Source: Chaunax sp. Z400 (Eukaryota; Chordata; Actinopteri; Lophiiformes; Chaunacidae). From it: DNA of 64,000 nucleotides. Positions 45,917 to 57,587 of this stretch are shown here, piece by piece. A program made the position numbers and the translations under genes. The notes beneath the pieces are model-generated. The model saw only the letters and a program-made list of their open reading frames with translations. It had not been told where the DNA came from and ran no database searches. The stretch is from the NCBI GenBank assembly GCA_037577475.1, contig JBAGJB010000176.1, positions 186,001-250,000 of the forward strand, read 5' to 3'. Position 1 is the stretch's first letter. Each line of letters starts with the position of its first letter.

Positions 45917-46098
45917 AAAAATCTGGAATTTACAGAATATTCTCTGTTAATGCAACCTTTGAATAGTGTACTGATAGTAATTGCTAAGTACTGCTACTAG
46001 GCTAATACAGTGATACTAATAATAGGCCTAACTTTTACAAATACTTTAAAGTAAAATAAAATACAATTAACAAACAAATAAACAATGCTTTAGAATTG

Positions 46099-46356
46099 TT
46101 ATTACGTAATGCACCATGTTATTACATTTTCTAGATAATAAAAAAGTTGCAAGTGCATTTTGTAATAATCTTCTCAAAATGTAATAACTTATTACATAAT
46201 GCGGCAAAATTTATTACAAAATGCGTTGGGGCAGTTTATTACAAAATGCGGCAGTTTATTACAAAATGCGGCTTTATTACAAAATGAAATGAAAAAGTTA
46301 TTACATTTTGGACGTTTATTACAAAATGCACCGTTATTACAAAATGCGGCTCAACA
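46099..46356 (-). repeat. Right terminal inverted repeat of the transposon
   Basis: About 258 bp is the inverted partner of 41016-41213. Read inward from 46356 it matches the left end for about 43 bp. It then carries an extra stretch of roughly 60 bp (CCAAAATGTAATAAC and a further AT-rich copy) before rejoining the left-end sequence through to the innermost GCATTACGTAATAA. It therefore has more copies of the TTATTACAAAATGC motif than the left end. Confidence 0.88.
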
Positions 46357-46483
46357 GGGTCTCCAAGAACGCCAGCAGGTAAACCGAGTCCCTACGACTT
46401 ACGTTTCCCGAGATATGACATGTATTTTTGGTGATTTTTGGAATGTTTGTATCTCGGGAACGGAAGGTCGTAGAGACTCGGGG

Positions 46484-46661
46484 AGAAGTCTGGCGTGTTC
46501 AGAGACCACGAATTATGTCCGACGGATCAGGGTCCCGAGTCTCTACGACCTTCCGTTCCCGAGTTATACTCAAGTTCATTTTCCCATTGAAGTGAATGGG
46601 GTTTGGTTCGCCTATAGTGAATGTGTGTATCTCGGAAACGGAAGGTCGTAGAGACTCGGGA
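46484..46661 (+). repeat. Satellite 2 module B (example copy)
   Basis: A 178-bp module from AGAAGTCTGG to CTCGGGA. It contains the longest near-perfect inverted pair: CGAGTCTCTACGACCTTCCG early in the module against CGGAAGGTCGTAGAGACTCG at its end. The central part includes CCCATTGAAGTGAATGGG. B-C pairs repeat with a 330-bp period from about 47080 to 48395. Confidence 0.85.
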
Positions 46662-46810
46662 CCAACGTCCGTCTAGGGGTTTATGTGGTCTCTGAGAACA
46701 CCAGTCTTTGTCCCGAGTCTGTGCGACCTTCCTTTCCCGAGATATGACATGTCCAGTAGGGGCGTATTTTGAATGTCTGTATCTCGGGAACGGAAGGTCG
46801 TAGAGACTCG
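46662..46810 (+). repeat. Satellite 2 module C (example copy)
   Basis: Runs from CCAACGTCCGTCTAGG to the shared boundary sequence. The left arm reads CGAGTCTGTGCGACCTTCCT and the right arm is the common boundary, giving about 28 of 31 paired positions. Confidence 0.85.
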
Positions 46811-46929
46811 CGGACAAGTGTGGGTTAGGGGTTAGGGTTAGGGTTAGGTTAGTTTAAGGGGATAAAAACTCAATCGGGGCCCTACCCGGATTGGTAACTT
46901 TTGAACGGAAGGTCGTAGAGACTCGGGGA
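46811..46929 (+). repeat. Satellite 2 module D with telomere-like core (example copy)
   Basis: Starts CGGACAAGTGTGGG, passes through TTAGGGG/TTAGGG/TTAGG repeats, then GGGATAAAAACTCAATC, GGGGCCCTACCCGG and the shared boundary sequence. It lacks the inverted left arm seen in A, B and C. Twenty-two D modules occur in the window. Confidence 0.85.
46822..46852 (+). repeat. Telomere-like TTAGGG patch (first of 22)
   Basis: Each D module carries a patch of the form GGGTTAGGGG followed by one to three TTAGGG and then TTAGG. Patches start near 46822, 48407, 49003, 50552, 51142, 52370, 52797, 53700, 54127, 55032, 56260, 56687, 57590, 58339, 58766, 59669, 60088, 60993, 61740, 62167, 63072 and 63492. 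The number of TTAGGG units varies between copies (fewest near 50552). They all point the same way. These are interstitial, part of the satellite unit, not a chromosome end. Confidence 0.85.
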
Positions 46930-47079
46930 TAAGCTCTTTCAATGGTTTTATGGGGTCTCCAAGAACGCCAGCAGGTAAACCGAGTCTCTACGACTTACGG
47001 TTCCCGAGATATGACATGTATTTTTGGTGATTTTTGGAATGTTTGTATCTCGGGAACGGAAGGTCGTAGAGACTCGGGG
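46930..47079 (+). repeat. Satellite 2 module A (example copy) with hairpin arms
   Basis: Starts TAAGCTCTTTCAATGG. The inverted arms lie at 46981-47011 and 47046-47076 (31 bp each, 3 mismatches, 34-bp loop). Copies of A following D mostly read GAGTCCCTACG, and copies following C read GAGTCTCTACG, a position-specific variant. The array's left end at 46357 is an A module cut after TTTTATG by the transposon. Confidence 0.85.
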
Positions 47080-50000
47080 AGAAGTCTGGCGTGTTCAGAG
47101 ACCACGAATTATGTCCGACGGATCAGGGTCCCGAGTCTCTACGACCTTCCGTTCCCGAGTTATACTCAAGTTCATTTTCCCATTGAAGTGAATGGGGTTT
47201 GGTTCGCCTATAGTGAATGTGTGTATCTCTGAAACGGAAGGTCGTAGAGACTCGGGACCAACGTCTGTCTAGGGTTATATGTGGTCTCTGAGAACACCAG
47301 TCTTTGTCCCGAGTCTGTGCGACCTTCCTTTCCCGAGATATGACATGTCCAGTAGGGGCGTATTTTGAATGTCTGTATCTCGGGAACGGAAGGTCGTAGA
47401 GACTCGGGGAGAAGTCTGGCGTGTTCAGAGACCACGAATTATGTCCGACGGATCAGGGTCCCGAGTCTCTACGACCTTCCGTTCCCGAGTTATACTCAAG
47501 TTCATTTTCCCATTGAAGTGAATGGGGTTTGGTTCACCTATAGTGAATGTGTGTATCTCGGAAACGGAAGGTCGTAGAGACTCGGGACCAACGTCCGTCC
47601 AGGGGTTTATGTGGTCTCTGAGAACACCAGTCTTTGTCCCGAGTCTGTGCGACCTTCCTTTCCCGAGATATGACATGTCCAGTAGGGGCGTATTTTGAAT
47701 GTCTGTATCTCGGGAACGGAAGGTCGTAGAGACTCGGGGAGAAGTCTGGCGTGTTCAGAGACCACGAATTATGTCCGACGGATCAGGGTCCCGAGTCTCT
47801 ACGACCTTCCGTTCCCGAGTTATACTCAAGTTTATTTTCCCATTGAAGTGAATGGGCTTTGGTTCGCCTATAGTGAATGTGTGTATCTCGGAAACGGAAG
47901 GTCGTAGAGACTCTAGACCAACGTCCGTCTAGGGGTTTATGTGGTCTCTGAGAACACCAGTCTTTGTCCCGAGTCTGTGCGACCTTCCTTTCCCGAGATA
48001 TGACATGTCCAGTAGGGGCGTATTTTGAATGTCTGTATCTCGGGAACGGAAGGTCGTAGAGACTCGGGGAGAAGTCTGGCGTGTTCAGAGACCACGAATT
48101 ATGTCCGACGGATCAGGGTCCCGAGTCTCTACGACCTTCCGTTCCCGAGTTATACTCAAGTTTATTTTCCCATTGAAGTGAATGGGCTTTGGTTCGCCTA
48201 TGGTGAATGTGTGTATCTCGGAAACGGAAGGTCGTAGAGACTCGGGACCAACGTCCGTCTAGGGGTTTATGTGGTCTCTGAGAACACCAGTCTTTGTCCC
48301 GAGTCTGTGCGACCTTCCTTTCCCGAGATATGACATGTCCAGTAGGGGCGTATTTTGAATGTCTGTATCTCGGGAACGGAAGGTCGTAGAGACTCGCGGC
48401 CAAGTGTGGGTTAGGGGTTAGGGTTAGGGTTAGGTTAGGTTAAGGGGATAAAAACTCAATCGGGGCCCTACCCGGGTTGGTAACTTTTGAACGGAAGGTC
48501 GTAGAGACTCGGGGATAAGCTCTTTCAATGGTTTTATGGGGTCTCCAAGAACGCCAGCAGGTAAACCGAGTCCCTACGACTTACGTTTCCCGAGATATGA
48601 CATGTATTTTTGGTGATTTTTGGAATGTTTGTATCTCGGGAACGGAAGGTCGTAGAGACTCGGGGAGAAGTCTGGCGTGTTCAGAGACCACGAATTATGT
48701 CCGACGGATCAGGGTCCCGAGTCTCTACGACCTTCCGTTCCCGAGTTATACTCAAGTTCATTTTCCCATTGAAGTGAATGGGGTTTGGTTCGCCTATAGT
48801 GAATGTGTGTATCTCGGAAACGGAAGGTCGTAGAGACTCGGGACCAACGTCCGTCTAGGGGTTTATGTGGTCTCTGAGAACACCAGTCTTTGTCCCGAGT
48901 CTGTGCGACCTTCCTTTCCCGAGATATGACATGTCCAGTAGGGCCGTATTTTGAATGTCTGTATCTCGGGAACGGAAGGTCGTAGAGACTCGCGGACAAG
49001 TGTGGGTTAGGGGTTAGGGTTAGGGTTAGGTTAGTTTAAGGGGATAAAAACTCAATCGGGGCCCTACCCGGGTTGGTAACTTTTGAACGGAAGGTCGTAG
49101 AGACTCGGGGATAAGCTCTTTCAATGGTTTTATGGGGTCTCCAAGAACGCCAGCAGGTAAACCGAGTCCCTACGACTTACGGTTCCCGAGATATGACATG
49201 TATTTTTGGAATGTTTGTATCTCGGGAACGGAAGGTCGTAGAGACTCGGGACCAACGTCCGTCTAGGGGTTTATGTGGTCTCTGAGAACACCAGTCTTTG
49301 TCCCGAGTCTGTGCGACCTTCCTTTCCCGAGATATGACATGTCCAGTAGGGGCGTATTTTGAATGTCTGTATCTCGGGAACGGAAGGCCGTAGAGACTCG
49401 GGGAGAAGTCTGGCGTGTTCAGAGACCACGAATTATGTCCGACGGATCAGGGTCAAGAGTCTCTACGACCTTCCGTTCCCGAGTTATACTCAAGTTTATT
49501 TTCCCATTGAAGTGAATGGGCTTTGGTTCGCCTATAGTGAATGTGTGTATCTCGGAAACGGAAGGTCGTAGAGACTCGGGACCAACGTCCGTCTAGGGGT
49601 TTATGTGGTCTCTGAGAACACCAGTCTTTGTCCCGAGTCTGTGCGACCTTCCTTTCCCGAGATATGACATGTCCAGTAGGGGCGTATTTTGAATGTCTGT
49701 ATCTCGGGAACGGAAGGTCGTAGAGACTCGGGGATAAGCTCTTTCAATGGTTTTATGGGGTCTCCAAGAGCGCCAGCAGGTAAACCGAGTCTCTACGACT
49801 TACGGTTCCCGAGATATGACATGTATTTTTGGTGATTTTTGGAATGTTTGTATCTCGGGAACGGAAGGTCGTAGAGACTCGGGGAGAAGTCTGGCGTGTT
49901 CAGAGACCACGAATTATGTCCGACGGATAAGTGTCCCGAGTCTCTACGACCTTCCGTTCCCGAGTTATACTCAAGTTCATTTTCCCATTGAAGTGAATGG

Positions 50001-51138
50001 GGTTTGGTTCGCCTATAGTGAATGTGTGTATCTCTGAAACGGAAGGTCGTAGAGACTCGGGACCAACGTCCTTCTAGGGGTCTATGTGGTCTCTGAGAAC
50101 ACCAGTCTTTGTCCCGAGTCTGTGCGACCTTCCTTTCCCGAGATATGACATGTCCAGTAGGGGCGTATTTTGAATGTCTGTATCTCGGGAACGGAAGGTC
50201 GTAGAGACTCGGGGAGAAGTCTGGCGTGTTCAGAGACCACGAATTATGTCCGACGGATCAGGGTCCCGAGTCTCTACGACCTTCCGTTCCCGAGTTATAC
50301 TCAAGTTAATTTTCCCATTGAAGTGAATGGGGTTTGGTTCGCCTATAGTGAATGTGTGTATCTCGGAAACGGAAGGTCGTAGAGACTCGGGACCAACGTC
50401 CGTCTAGGGGTTTATGTGGTCTCTGAGAACACCAGTCTTTGTCCCGAGTCTGTGCGACCTTCCTTTCCCGAGATATGACATGTCCAGTAGGGGCGTATTT
50501 TGAATGTCTGTATCTCGGGAACGGAAGGTCGTAGAGACTCGCGGACAAGTGTGGGTTAGGGGTTAGGGTTAGGTTAGTTTAAGGGGATAAAAACTCAATC
50601 GGGGCCCTACCCGGGTTGGTAACTTTTGAACGGAAGGTTGTAGAGACTCGGGGATAAGCTCTTTCAATGGTTTTATGGGGTCTCCAAGAACGCCAGCAGG
50701 TAAACCGAGTCCCTACGACTTACGGTTCCCGAGATATGACATGTATTTTTGGTGATTTTTGGAATGTTTGTATCTCGGGAACGGAAGGTCGTAGAGACTC
50801 GGGGAGAAGTCTGGCGTGTTCAGAGACCACGAATTATGTCCGATGGATCAGGGTCCCGAGTCTCTACGACCTTCCGTTCCTGAGTTATACTCAAGTTCAT
50901 TTTCCCATTGAAGTGAATGGGGTTTGGTTCGCCTATAGTGAATGTGTGTATCTCGGAAACGGAAGGTCGTAGAGACTCGGGACCAACGTCCGTCTAGGGG
51001 TTTATGTGGTCTCTGAGAACACCAGTCTTTGTCCCGAGTCTGTGCGACCTTCCTTTCCCGAGATATGACATGTCCAGTAGGGGCGTATTTTGAATGTCTG
51101 TATCTCGGGAACGGAAGGTCGTAGAGACTCGCGGACAA

Positions 51139-53697
51139 GTGTGGGTTAGGGGTTAGGGTTAGGGTTAGGTTAGTTTAAGGGGATAAAAACTCAATCGGGG
51201 CCCTACCCGGGTTGGTAACTTTTGAACGGAAGGTCGTAGAGACTCGGGGATAAGCTCTTTCAATGGTTTTATGGGGTCTCCAAGAACGCCAGCAGGTAAA
51301 CCGAGTCCCTACGACTTACGGTTCCCGAGATATGACATGTATTTTTGGTGATTTTTGGAATGTTTGTATCTCGGGAACGGAAGGTCGTAGAGACTCGGGA
51401 CCAACGTCCGTCTAGGTGTTTATGTGGTCTCTGACAACACCAGTCTTTGTCCCGAGTCTGTGCGACCTTCCTTTCCCGAGATATGACATGTCCAGTAGGG
51501 GCGTATTTTGAATGTCTGTATCTCGGGAACGGAAGGTCGTAGAGACTCGGGGAGAAGTCTGGCGTGTTCAGAGACCACGAATTATGTCCGACGGATCAGG
51601 GTCCAGAGTCTCTACGACCTTCCGTTCCCGAGTTATACTCAAGTTTATTTTCCCATTGAAGTGAATGGGCTTTGGTTCGCCTATAGTGAATGTGTGTATC
51701 TCGGAAACGGAAGGTCGTAGAGACTCGGGACCAACGTCCGTCTAGGGGTTTATGTGGTCTCTGAGAACACCAGTCTTTGTCCCGAGTCTGTGCGACCTTC
51801 CTTTCCCGAGATATGACATGTCCAGTAGGGGCGTATTTCGAATGTCTGTATCTCGGGAACGGAAGGTCGTAGAGACTCGGGGATAAGCTCTTTCAATGGT
51901 TTTATGGGGTCTCCAAGAACGCCAGCAGGTAAACCGAGTCTCTACGACTTACGGTTCCCGAGATATGACATGTATTTTTGGTGATTTTTGGAATGTTTGT
52001 ATCTCGGGAACGGAAGGTCGTAGAGACTCGGGGAGAAGTCTGGCGTGTTCAGAGACCACGAATTATGTCCGACGGATCAGGGTCCCGAGTCTCTACGACC
52101 TTCCGTTCCCGAGTTATACTCAAGTTAATTTTCCCATTGAAGTGAATGGGGTTTGGTTCGCCTATAGTGAATGTGTGTATCTCTGAAACGGAAGGTCGTA
52201 GAGACTCGGGACCAACGTCCTTCTAGGGGTTTATGTGGTCTCTGAGAACACCAGTCTTTTTCCCGAGTCTGTGCGACCTTCCTTTCCCGAGATATGACAT
52301 GTCCAGTAGGGGCGTATTTTGAATGTCTGTATCTCGGGAACGGAAGGTCGTAGAGACTAGCGGACAAGTGTGGGTTAGGGGTTAGGGTTAGGGTTAGGGT
52401 TAGGTTAGGTTAAGGGGATTAAAAACTCAATCGGGGCCCTACCCGGGTTGGTAACTTTTGAACGGAAGGTCGTAGAGACTCGGGGATAAGCTCTTTCAAT
52501 GGTTTTATGGGGTCTCCAAGAACGCCAGCAGGTAAACCGAGTCCCTACGACTTACGGTTCCCGAGATATGACATGTATTTTTGGTGATTTTTGGAATGTT
52601 TGTATCTCGGGAACGGAAGGTCGTAGAGACTCGGGACCAACGTCCGTCTAGGGGTTTATGTGGTCTCTGAGAACACCAGTCTTTGTCCCGAGTCTGTGCG
52701 ACCTTCCTTTCCCGAGATATGACATGTCCAGTAGGGGCGTATTTTGAATGTCTGTATCTCGGGAACGGAAGGTCGTAGAGACTAGCGGACAAGTGTGGGT
52801 TAGGGGTTAGGGTTAGGGTTAGGGTTAGGTTAGGTTAAGGGGATAAAAACTCAATCGGGGCCCTACCCGGGTTGGTAACTTTTGAACGGAAGGTCGTAGA
52901 GACTCGGGGATAAGCTCTTTCAATGGTTTTATGGGGTCTCCAAGAACGCCAGCAGGTAAACCGAGTCCCTACGACTTACGGTTCCCGAGATATGACATGT
53001 ATTTTTGGTGATTTTTGGAATGTTTGTATCTCGGGAACGGAAGGTCGTAGAGACTCGGGACCAACGTCCGTCTAGGGGTTTATGTGGTCTCTGAGAACAC
53101 CAGTCTTTGTCCCGAGTCTGTGCGACCTTCCTTTCCCGAGATATGACATGTCCAGTAGGGGCGTATTTTGAATGTTTGTATCTCGGGAACGGAAGGTCGT
53201 AGAGACTCGGGGATAAGCTCTTTCAATGGTTTTATGGGGTCTCCAAGAACGCCAGCAGGTAAACCGAGTCTCTACGACTTACGGTTCCCGAGATATGACA
53301 TGTATTTTTGGTGATTTTTGGAATGTTTGTATCTCGGGAACGGAAGTTCGTAGAGACTCGGGGAGAAGTCTGGCGTGTTCAGGGACCACGAATTATGTCC
53401 GACGGATCAGGGTCCCGAGTCTCTACGACCTTCCGTTCCCGAGTTATACTCAAGTTTATTTTCCCATTGAAGTGAATTGGGTTTGGTTCGCCTATAGTGA
53501 ATGTGTGTATCTCGGAAACGGAAGGTCGTAGAGACTCGGGACCAACGTCCGTCTAGGGGTTTATGTGGTCTCTGAGAACACCAGTCTTTGTCCCGAGTCT
53601 GTGCGACCTTCCTTTCCCGAGATATGACATGTCCAGTAGGGGCGTATTTTGAATGTCTGTATCTCGGGAACGGAAGGTCGTAGAGACTAGCGGACAA
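51139..53697. repeat. Satellite 2 higher-order block (partner at 55029-57587)
   Basis: The module order and rare variants in this block recur 3,890 bp downstream. Examples are GTCCAGAGTCTC at 51601 and 55491, TCTTTTTCCCGAG near 52256 and 56146, and GGAAGTTCGTAG near 53342 and 57232. This implies duplication or unequal exchange of a block of about 2.6 kb or more. Confidence 0.8.
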
Positions 53698-55028
53698 GTG
53701 TGGGTTAGGGGTTAGGGTTAGGGTTAGGGTTAGGTTAGGTTAAGGGGATTAAAAACTCAATCGGGGCCCTACCCGGGTTGGTAACTTTTGAACGGAAGGT
53801 CGTAGAGACTCGGGGATAAGCTCTTTCAATGATTTTATGGGGTCTCCAAGAACGCCAGCAGGTAAACCGAGTCCCTACGACTTACGGTTCCCGAGATATG
53901 ACATGTATTTTTGGTGATTTTTGGAATGTTTGTATCTCGGGAACGGAAGGTCGTAGAGACTCGGGACCAACGTCCGTCTAGGGGTTTATGTGGTCTCTGA
54001 GAACACCAGTCTTTGTCCCGAGTCTGTGCGACCTTCCTTTCCCGAGATATGACATGTCCAGTAGGGGCGTATTTTGAATGTCTGTATCTCGGGAACGGAA
54101 GGTCATAGAGACTAGCGGACAAGTGTGGGTTAGGGGTTAGGGTTAGGGTTAGGGTTAGGTTAGGTTAAGGGGATTAAAAACTCAATCGGGGCCCTACCCG
54201 GGTTGGTAACTTTTGAACGGAAGGTCGTAGAGACTCGGGGATAAGCTCTTTCAATGGTTTTATGGGGTCTCCAAGAACGCCAGCAGGTAAACCGAGTCCC
54301 TACGACTTACGGTTCCCGAGATATGACATGTATTTTTGGTGAGTTTTGGAATGTTTGTATCTCGGGAACGGAAGGTCGTAGAGACTCGGGACCAACGTCC
54401 GTCTAGGGGTTTATGTGGTCTCTGAGAACACCAGTCTTTGTCCCGAGTCTGTGCGACCTTCTGTTCCCGAGATATGACATGTCCAGTAGGGGCGTATTTT
54501 GAATGTCTGTATCTCGGGAACGGAAGGTCGTAGAGACTCGGGCATAAGCTCTTTCAATGGTTTTATGGGGTCTCGAAGAATGCCAGCAGGTAAACCGAGT
54601 CTCTACGACTTACGGTTCCCGAGATATGACATGTATTTTTGGCGATTTTTGGAATGTTTGTATCTCGGGAACGGAAGGTCGTAGAGACTCGGGGAGAAGT
54701 CTGGCGTGTTCAGAGACCACGAATTATGTCCGACGGATCAGGGTCCCGAGTCTCTACGACCTTCCGTTCCCGAGTTATGCTCAAGTTTATTTTCCCATTG
54801 AAGTGAATGGGGTTTGGTTCGCCTATAGTGAATGTGTGTATCTCGGAAACGGGAGGTCGTAGAGATTCGGGACCAACGTCCGTCCTGGGGTTTATGTGGT
54901 CTCTGAGAACACCAGTCTTTGTCCCGAGTCTGTGCGACCTTCCTTTCCCGAGATATGACATGTCCAGTAGGGGCGTATTTTGAATGTCTGTATCTCGGGA
55001 ACGGAAGGTCGTAGAGACTAGCGGACAA

Positions 55029-57587
55029 GTGTGGGTTAGGGGTTAGGGTTAGGGTTAGGTTAGGTTAAGGGGATAAAAACTCAATCGGGGCCCTACCCGG
55101 GTTGGTAACTTTTGAACGGAAGGTCGTAGAGACTCGGGGATAAGCTCTTTCAATGGTTTTATGGGGTCTCCAAGAACGCCAGCAGGTAAACCGAGTCCCT
55201 ACGACTTACGGTTCCCGAGATATGACATGTATTTTTGGTGATTTTTGGAATGTTTGTATCTCGGGAACGGAAGGTCGTAGAGACTCGGGACCAACGTCCG
55301 TCTAGGGGTTTATGTGGTCTCTGAGAACACCAGTCTTTGTCCCGAGTCTGTGCGACCTTCCTTTCCCGAGATATGACATGTCCAGTAGGGGCGTATTTTG
55401 AATGTCTGTATCTCGGGAACGGAAGGTCGTAGAGACTCGGGGAGAAGTCTGGCGTGTTCAGAGACCACGAATTATGTCCGACGGATCAGGGTCCAGAGTC
55501 TCTACGACCTTCCGTTCCCGAGTTATACTCAAGTTTATTTTCCCATTGAAGTGAATGGGCTTTGGTTCGCCTATAGTGAATGTGTGTATCTCGGAAACGG
55601 AAGGTCGTAGAGACTCGGGACCAACGTCCGTCTAGGGGTTTATGTGGTCTCTGAGAACACCAGTCTTTGTCCCGAGTCTGTGCGACCTTCCTTTCCCGAG
55701 ATATGACATGTCCAGTAGGGGCGTATTTCGAATGTCTGTATCTCGGGAACGGAAGGTCGTAGAGACTCGGGGATAAGCTCTTTCAATGGTTTTATGGGGT
55801 CTCCAAGAACGCCAGCAGGTAAACCGAGTCTCTACGACTTACGGTTCCCGAGATATGACATGTATTTTTGGTGATTTTTGGAATGTTTGTATCTCGGGAA
55901 CGGAAGGTCGTAGAGACTCGGGGAGAAGTCTGGCGTGTTCAGAGACCACGAATTATGTCCGACGGATCAGGGTCCCGAGTCTCTACGACCTTCCGTTCCC
56001 GAGTTATACTCAAGTTAATTTTCCCATTGAAGTGAATGGGGTTTGGTTCGCCTATAGTGAATGTGTGTATCTCTGAAACGGAAGGTCGTAGAGACTCGGG
56101 ACCAACGTCCTTCTAGGGGTTTATGTGGTCTCTGAGAACACCAGTCTTTTTCCCGAGTCTGTGCGACCTTCCTTTCCCGAGATATGACATGTCCAGTAGG
56201 GGCGTATTTTGAATGTCTGTATCTCGGGAACGGAAGGTCGTAGAGACTAGCGGACAAGTGTGGGTTAGGGGTTAGGGTTAGGGTTAGGGTTAGGTTAGGT
56301 TAAGGGGATTAAAAACTCAATCGGGGCCCTACCCGGGTTGGTAACTTTTGAACGGAAGGTCGTAGAGACTCGGGGATAAGCTCTTTCAATGGTTTTATGG
56401 GGTCTCCAAGAACGCCAGCAGGTAAACCGAGTCCCTACGACTTACGGTTCCCGAGATATGACATGTATTTTTGGTGATTTTTGGAATGTTTGTATCTCGG
56501 GAACGGAAGGTCGTAGAGACTCGGGACCAACGTCCGTCTAGGGGTTTATGTGGTCTCTGAGAACACCAGTCTTTGTCCCGAGTCTGTGCGACCTTCCTTT
56601 CCCGAGATATGACATGTCCAGTAGGGGCGTATTTTGAATGTCTGTATCTCGGGAACGGAAGGTCGTAGAGACTAGCGGACAAGTGTGGGTTAGGGGTTAG
56701 GGTTAGGGTTAGGGTTAGGTTAGGTTAAGGGGATAAAAACTCAATCGGGGCCCTACCCGGGTTGGTAACTTTTGAACGGAAGGTCGTAGAGACTCGGGGA
56801 TAAGCTCTTTCAATGGTTTTATGGGGTCTCCAAGAACGCCAGCAGGTAAACCGAGTCCCTACGACTTACGGTTCCCGAGATATGACATGTATTTTTGGTG
56901 ATTTTTGGAATGTTTGTATCTCGGGAACGGAAGGTCGTAGAGACTCGGGACCAACGTCCGTCTAGGGGTTTATGTGGTCTCTGAGAACACCAGTCTTTGT
57001 CCCGAGTCTGTGCGACCTTCCTTTCCCGAGATATGACATGTCCAGTAGGGGCGTATTTTGAATGTTTGTATCTCGGGAACGGAAGGTCGTAGAGACTCGG
57101 GGATAAGCTCTTTCAATGGTTTTATGGGGTCTCCAAGAACGCCAGCAGGTAAACCGAGTCTCTACGACTTACGGTTCCCGAGATATGACATGTATTTTTG
57201 GTGATTTTTGGAATGTTTGTATCTCGGGAACGGAAGTTCGTAGAGACTCGGGGAGAAGTCTGGCGTGTTCAGGGACCACGAATTATGTCCGACGGATCAG
57301 GGTCCCGAGTCTCTACGACCTTCCGTTCCCGAGTTATACTCAAGTTTATTTTCCCATTGAAGTGAATTGGGTTTGGTTCGCCTATAGTGAATGTGTGTAT
57401 CTCGGAAACGGAAGGTCGTAGAGACTCGGGACCAACGTCCGTCTAGGGGTTTATGTGGTCTCTGAGAACACCAGTCTTTGTCCCGAGTCTGTGCGACCTT
57501 CCTTTCCCGAGATATGACATGTCCAGTAGGGGCGTATTTTGAATGTCTGTATCTCGGGAACGGAAGGTCGTAGAGACTCGCGGACAA
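55029..57587. repeat. Satellite 2 higher-order block (partner at 51139-53697)
   Basis: This is the second copy of the 3,890-bp-offset pair. It ends where a CGCGG-type D module begins, whereas the partner ends in a TAGCGG-type D, marking the breakpoint. Confidence 0.8.

Larger units (their letters stand above)
45520..46098 (+). other. AT-rich 3' untranslated/non-coding part of the transposon
   Basis: The interval between the transposase stop and the right inverted repeat is AT-rich. It has several AATAAA hexamers and no convincing second gene. The longest open frame (45659-46000) starts only with TTG and has biased composition, so it is not called. Confidence 0.7.
41016..46356 (+). mobile_element. 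Ginger-like cut-and-paste DNA transposon, about 5.3 kb, apparently complete
   Basis: The element is bounded by inverted repeats starting TGTTGAGCCGCATTTTGT on the left, matched by its reverse complement ending CTCAACA on the right. It encodes one DDE integrase-like transposase with an OTU domain (main exon 42956-45519). The Ginger group is known for transposases closer to Gypsy retrotransposon integrases than to other DNA transposases, and Ginger1 termini are described as TGTNR; TGTTG fits. No reverse transcriptase, protease, gag or long terminal direct repeats are present, so this is not an LTR retrotransposon. The expected short target duplication is not seen: the left flank is GGTT and the right flank is GGGT. 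The family assignment rests on recognised protein motifs and termini, not on a database match. Confidence 0.82.

Noticed and set aside
45659..46000. 113-codon open frame after the transposase
   Set aside because: It starts only with TTG and lies in AT-rich 3' sequence holding polyadenylation-like hexamers; its composition is that of chance translation of AT-rich DNA.
41016..46356. Gypsy-type LTR retrotransposon
   Set aside because: The integrase is Gypsy-like, but there is no gag, protease, reverse transcriptase or RNase H, and the ends are inverted, not direct, repeats.
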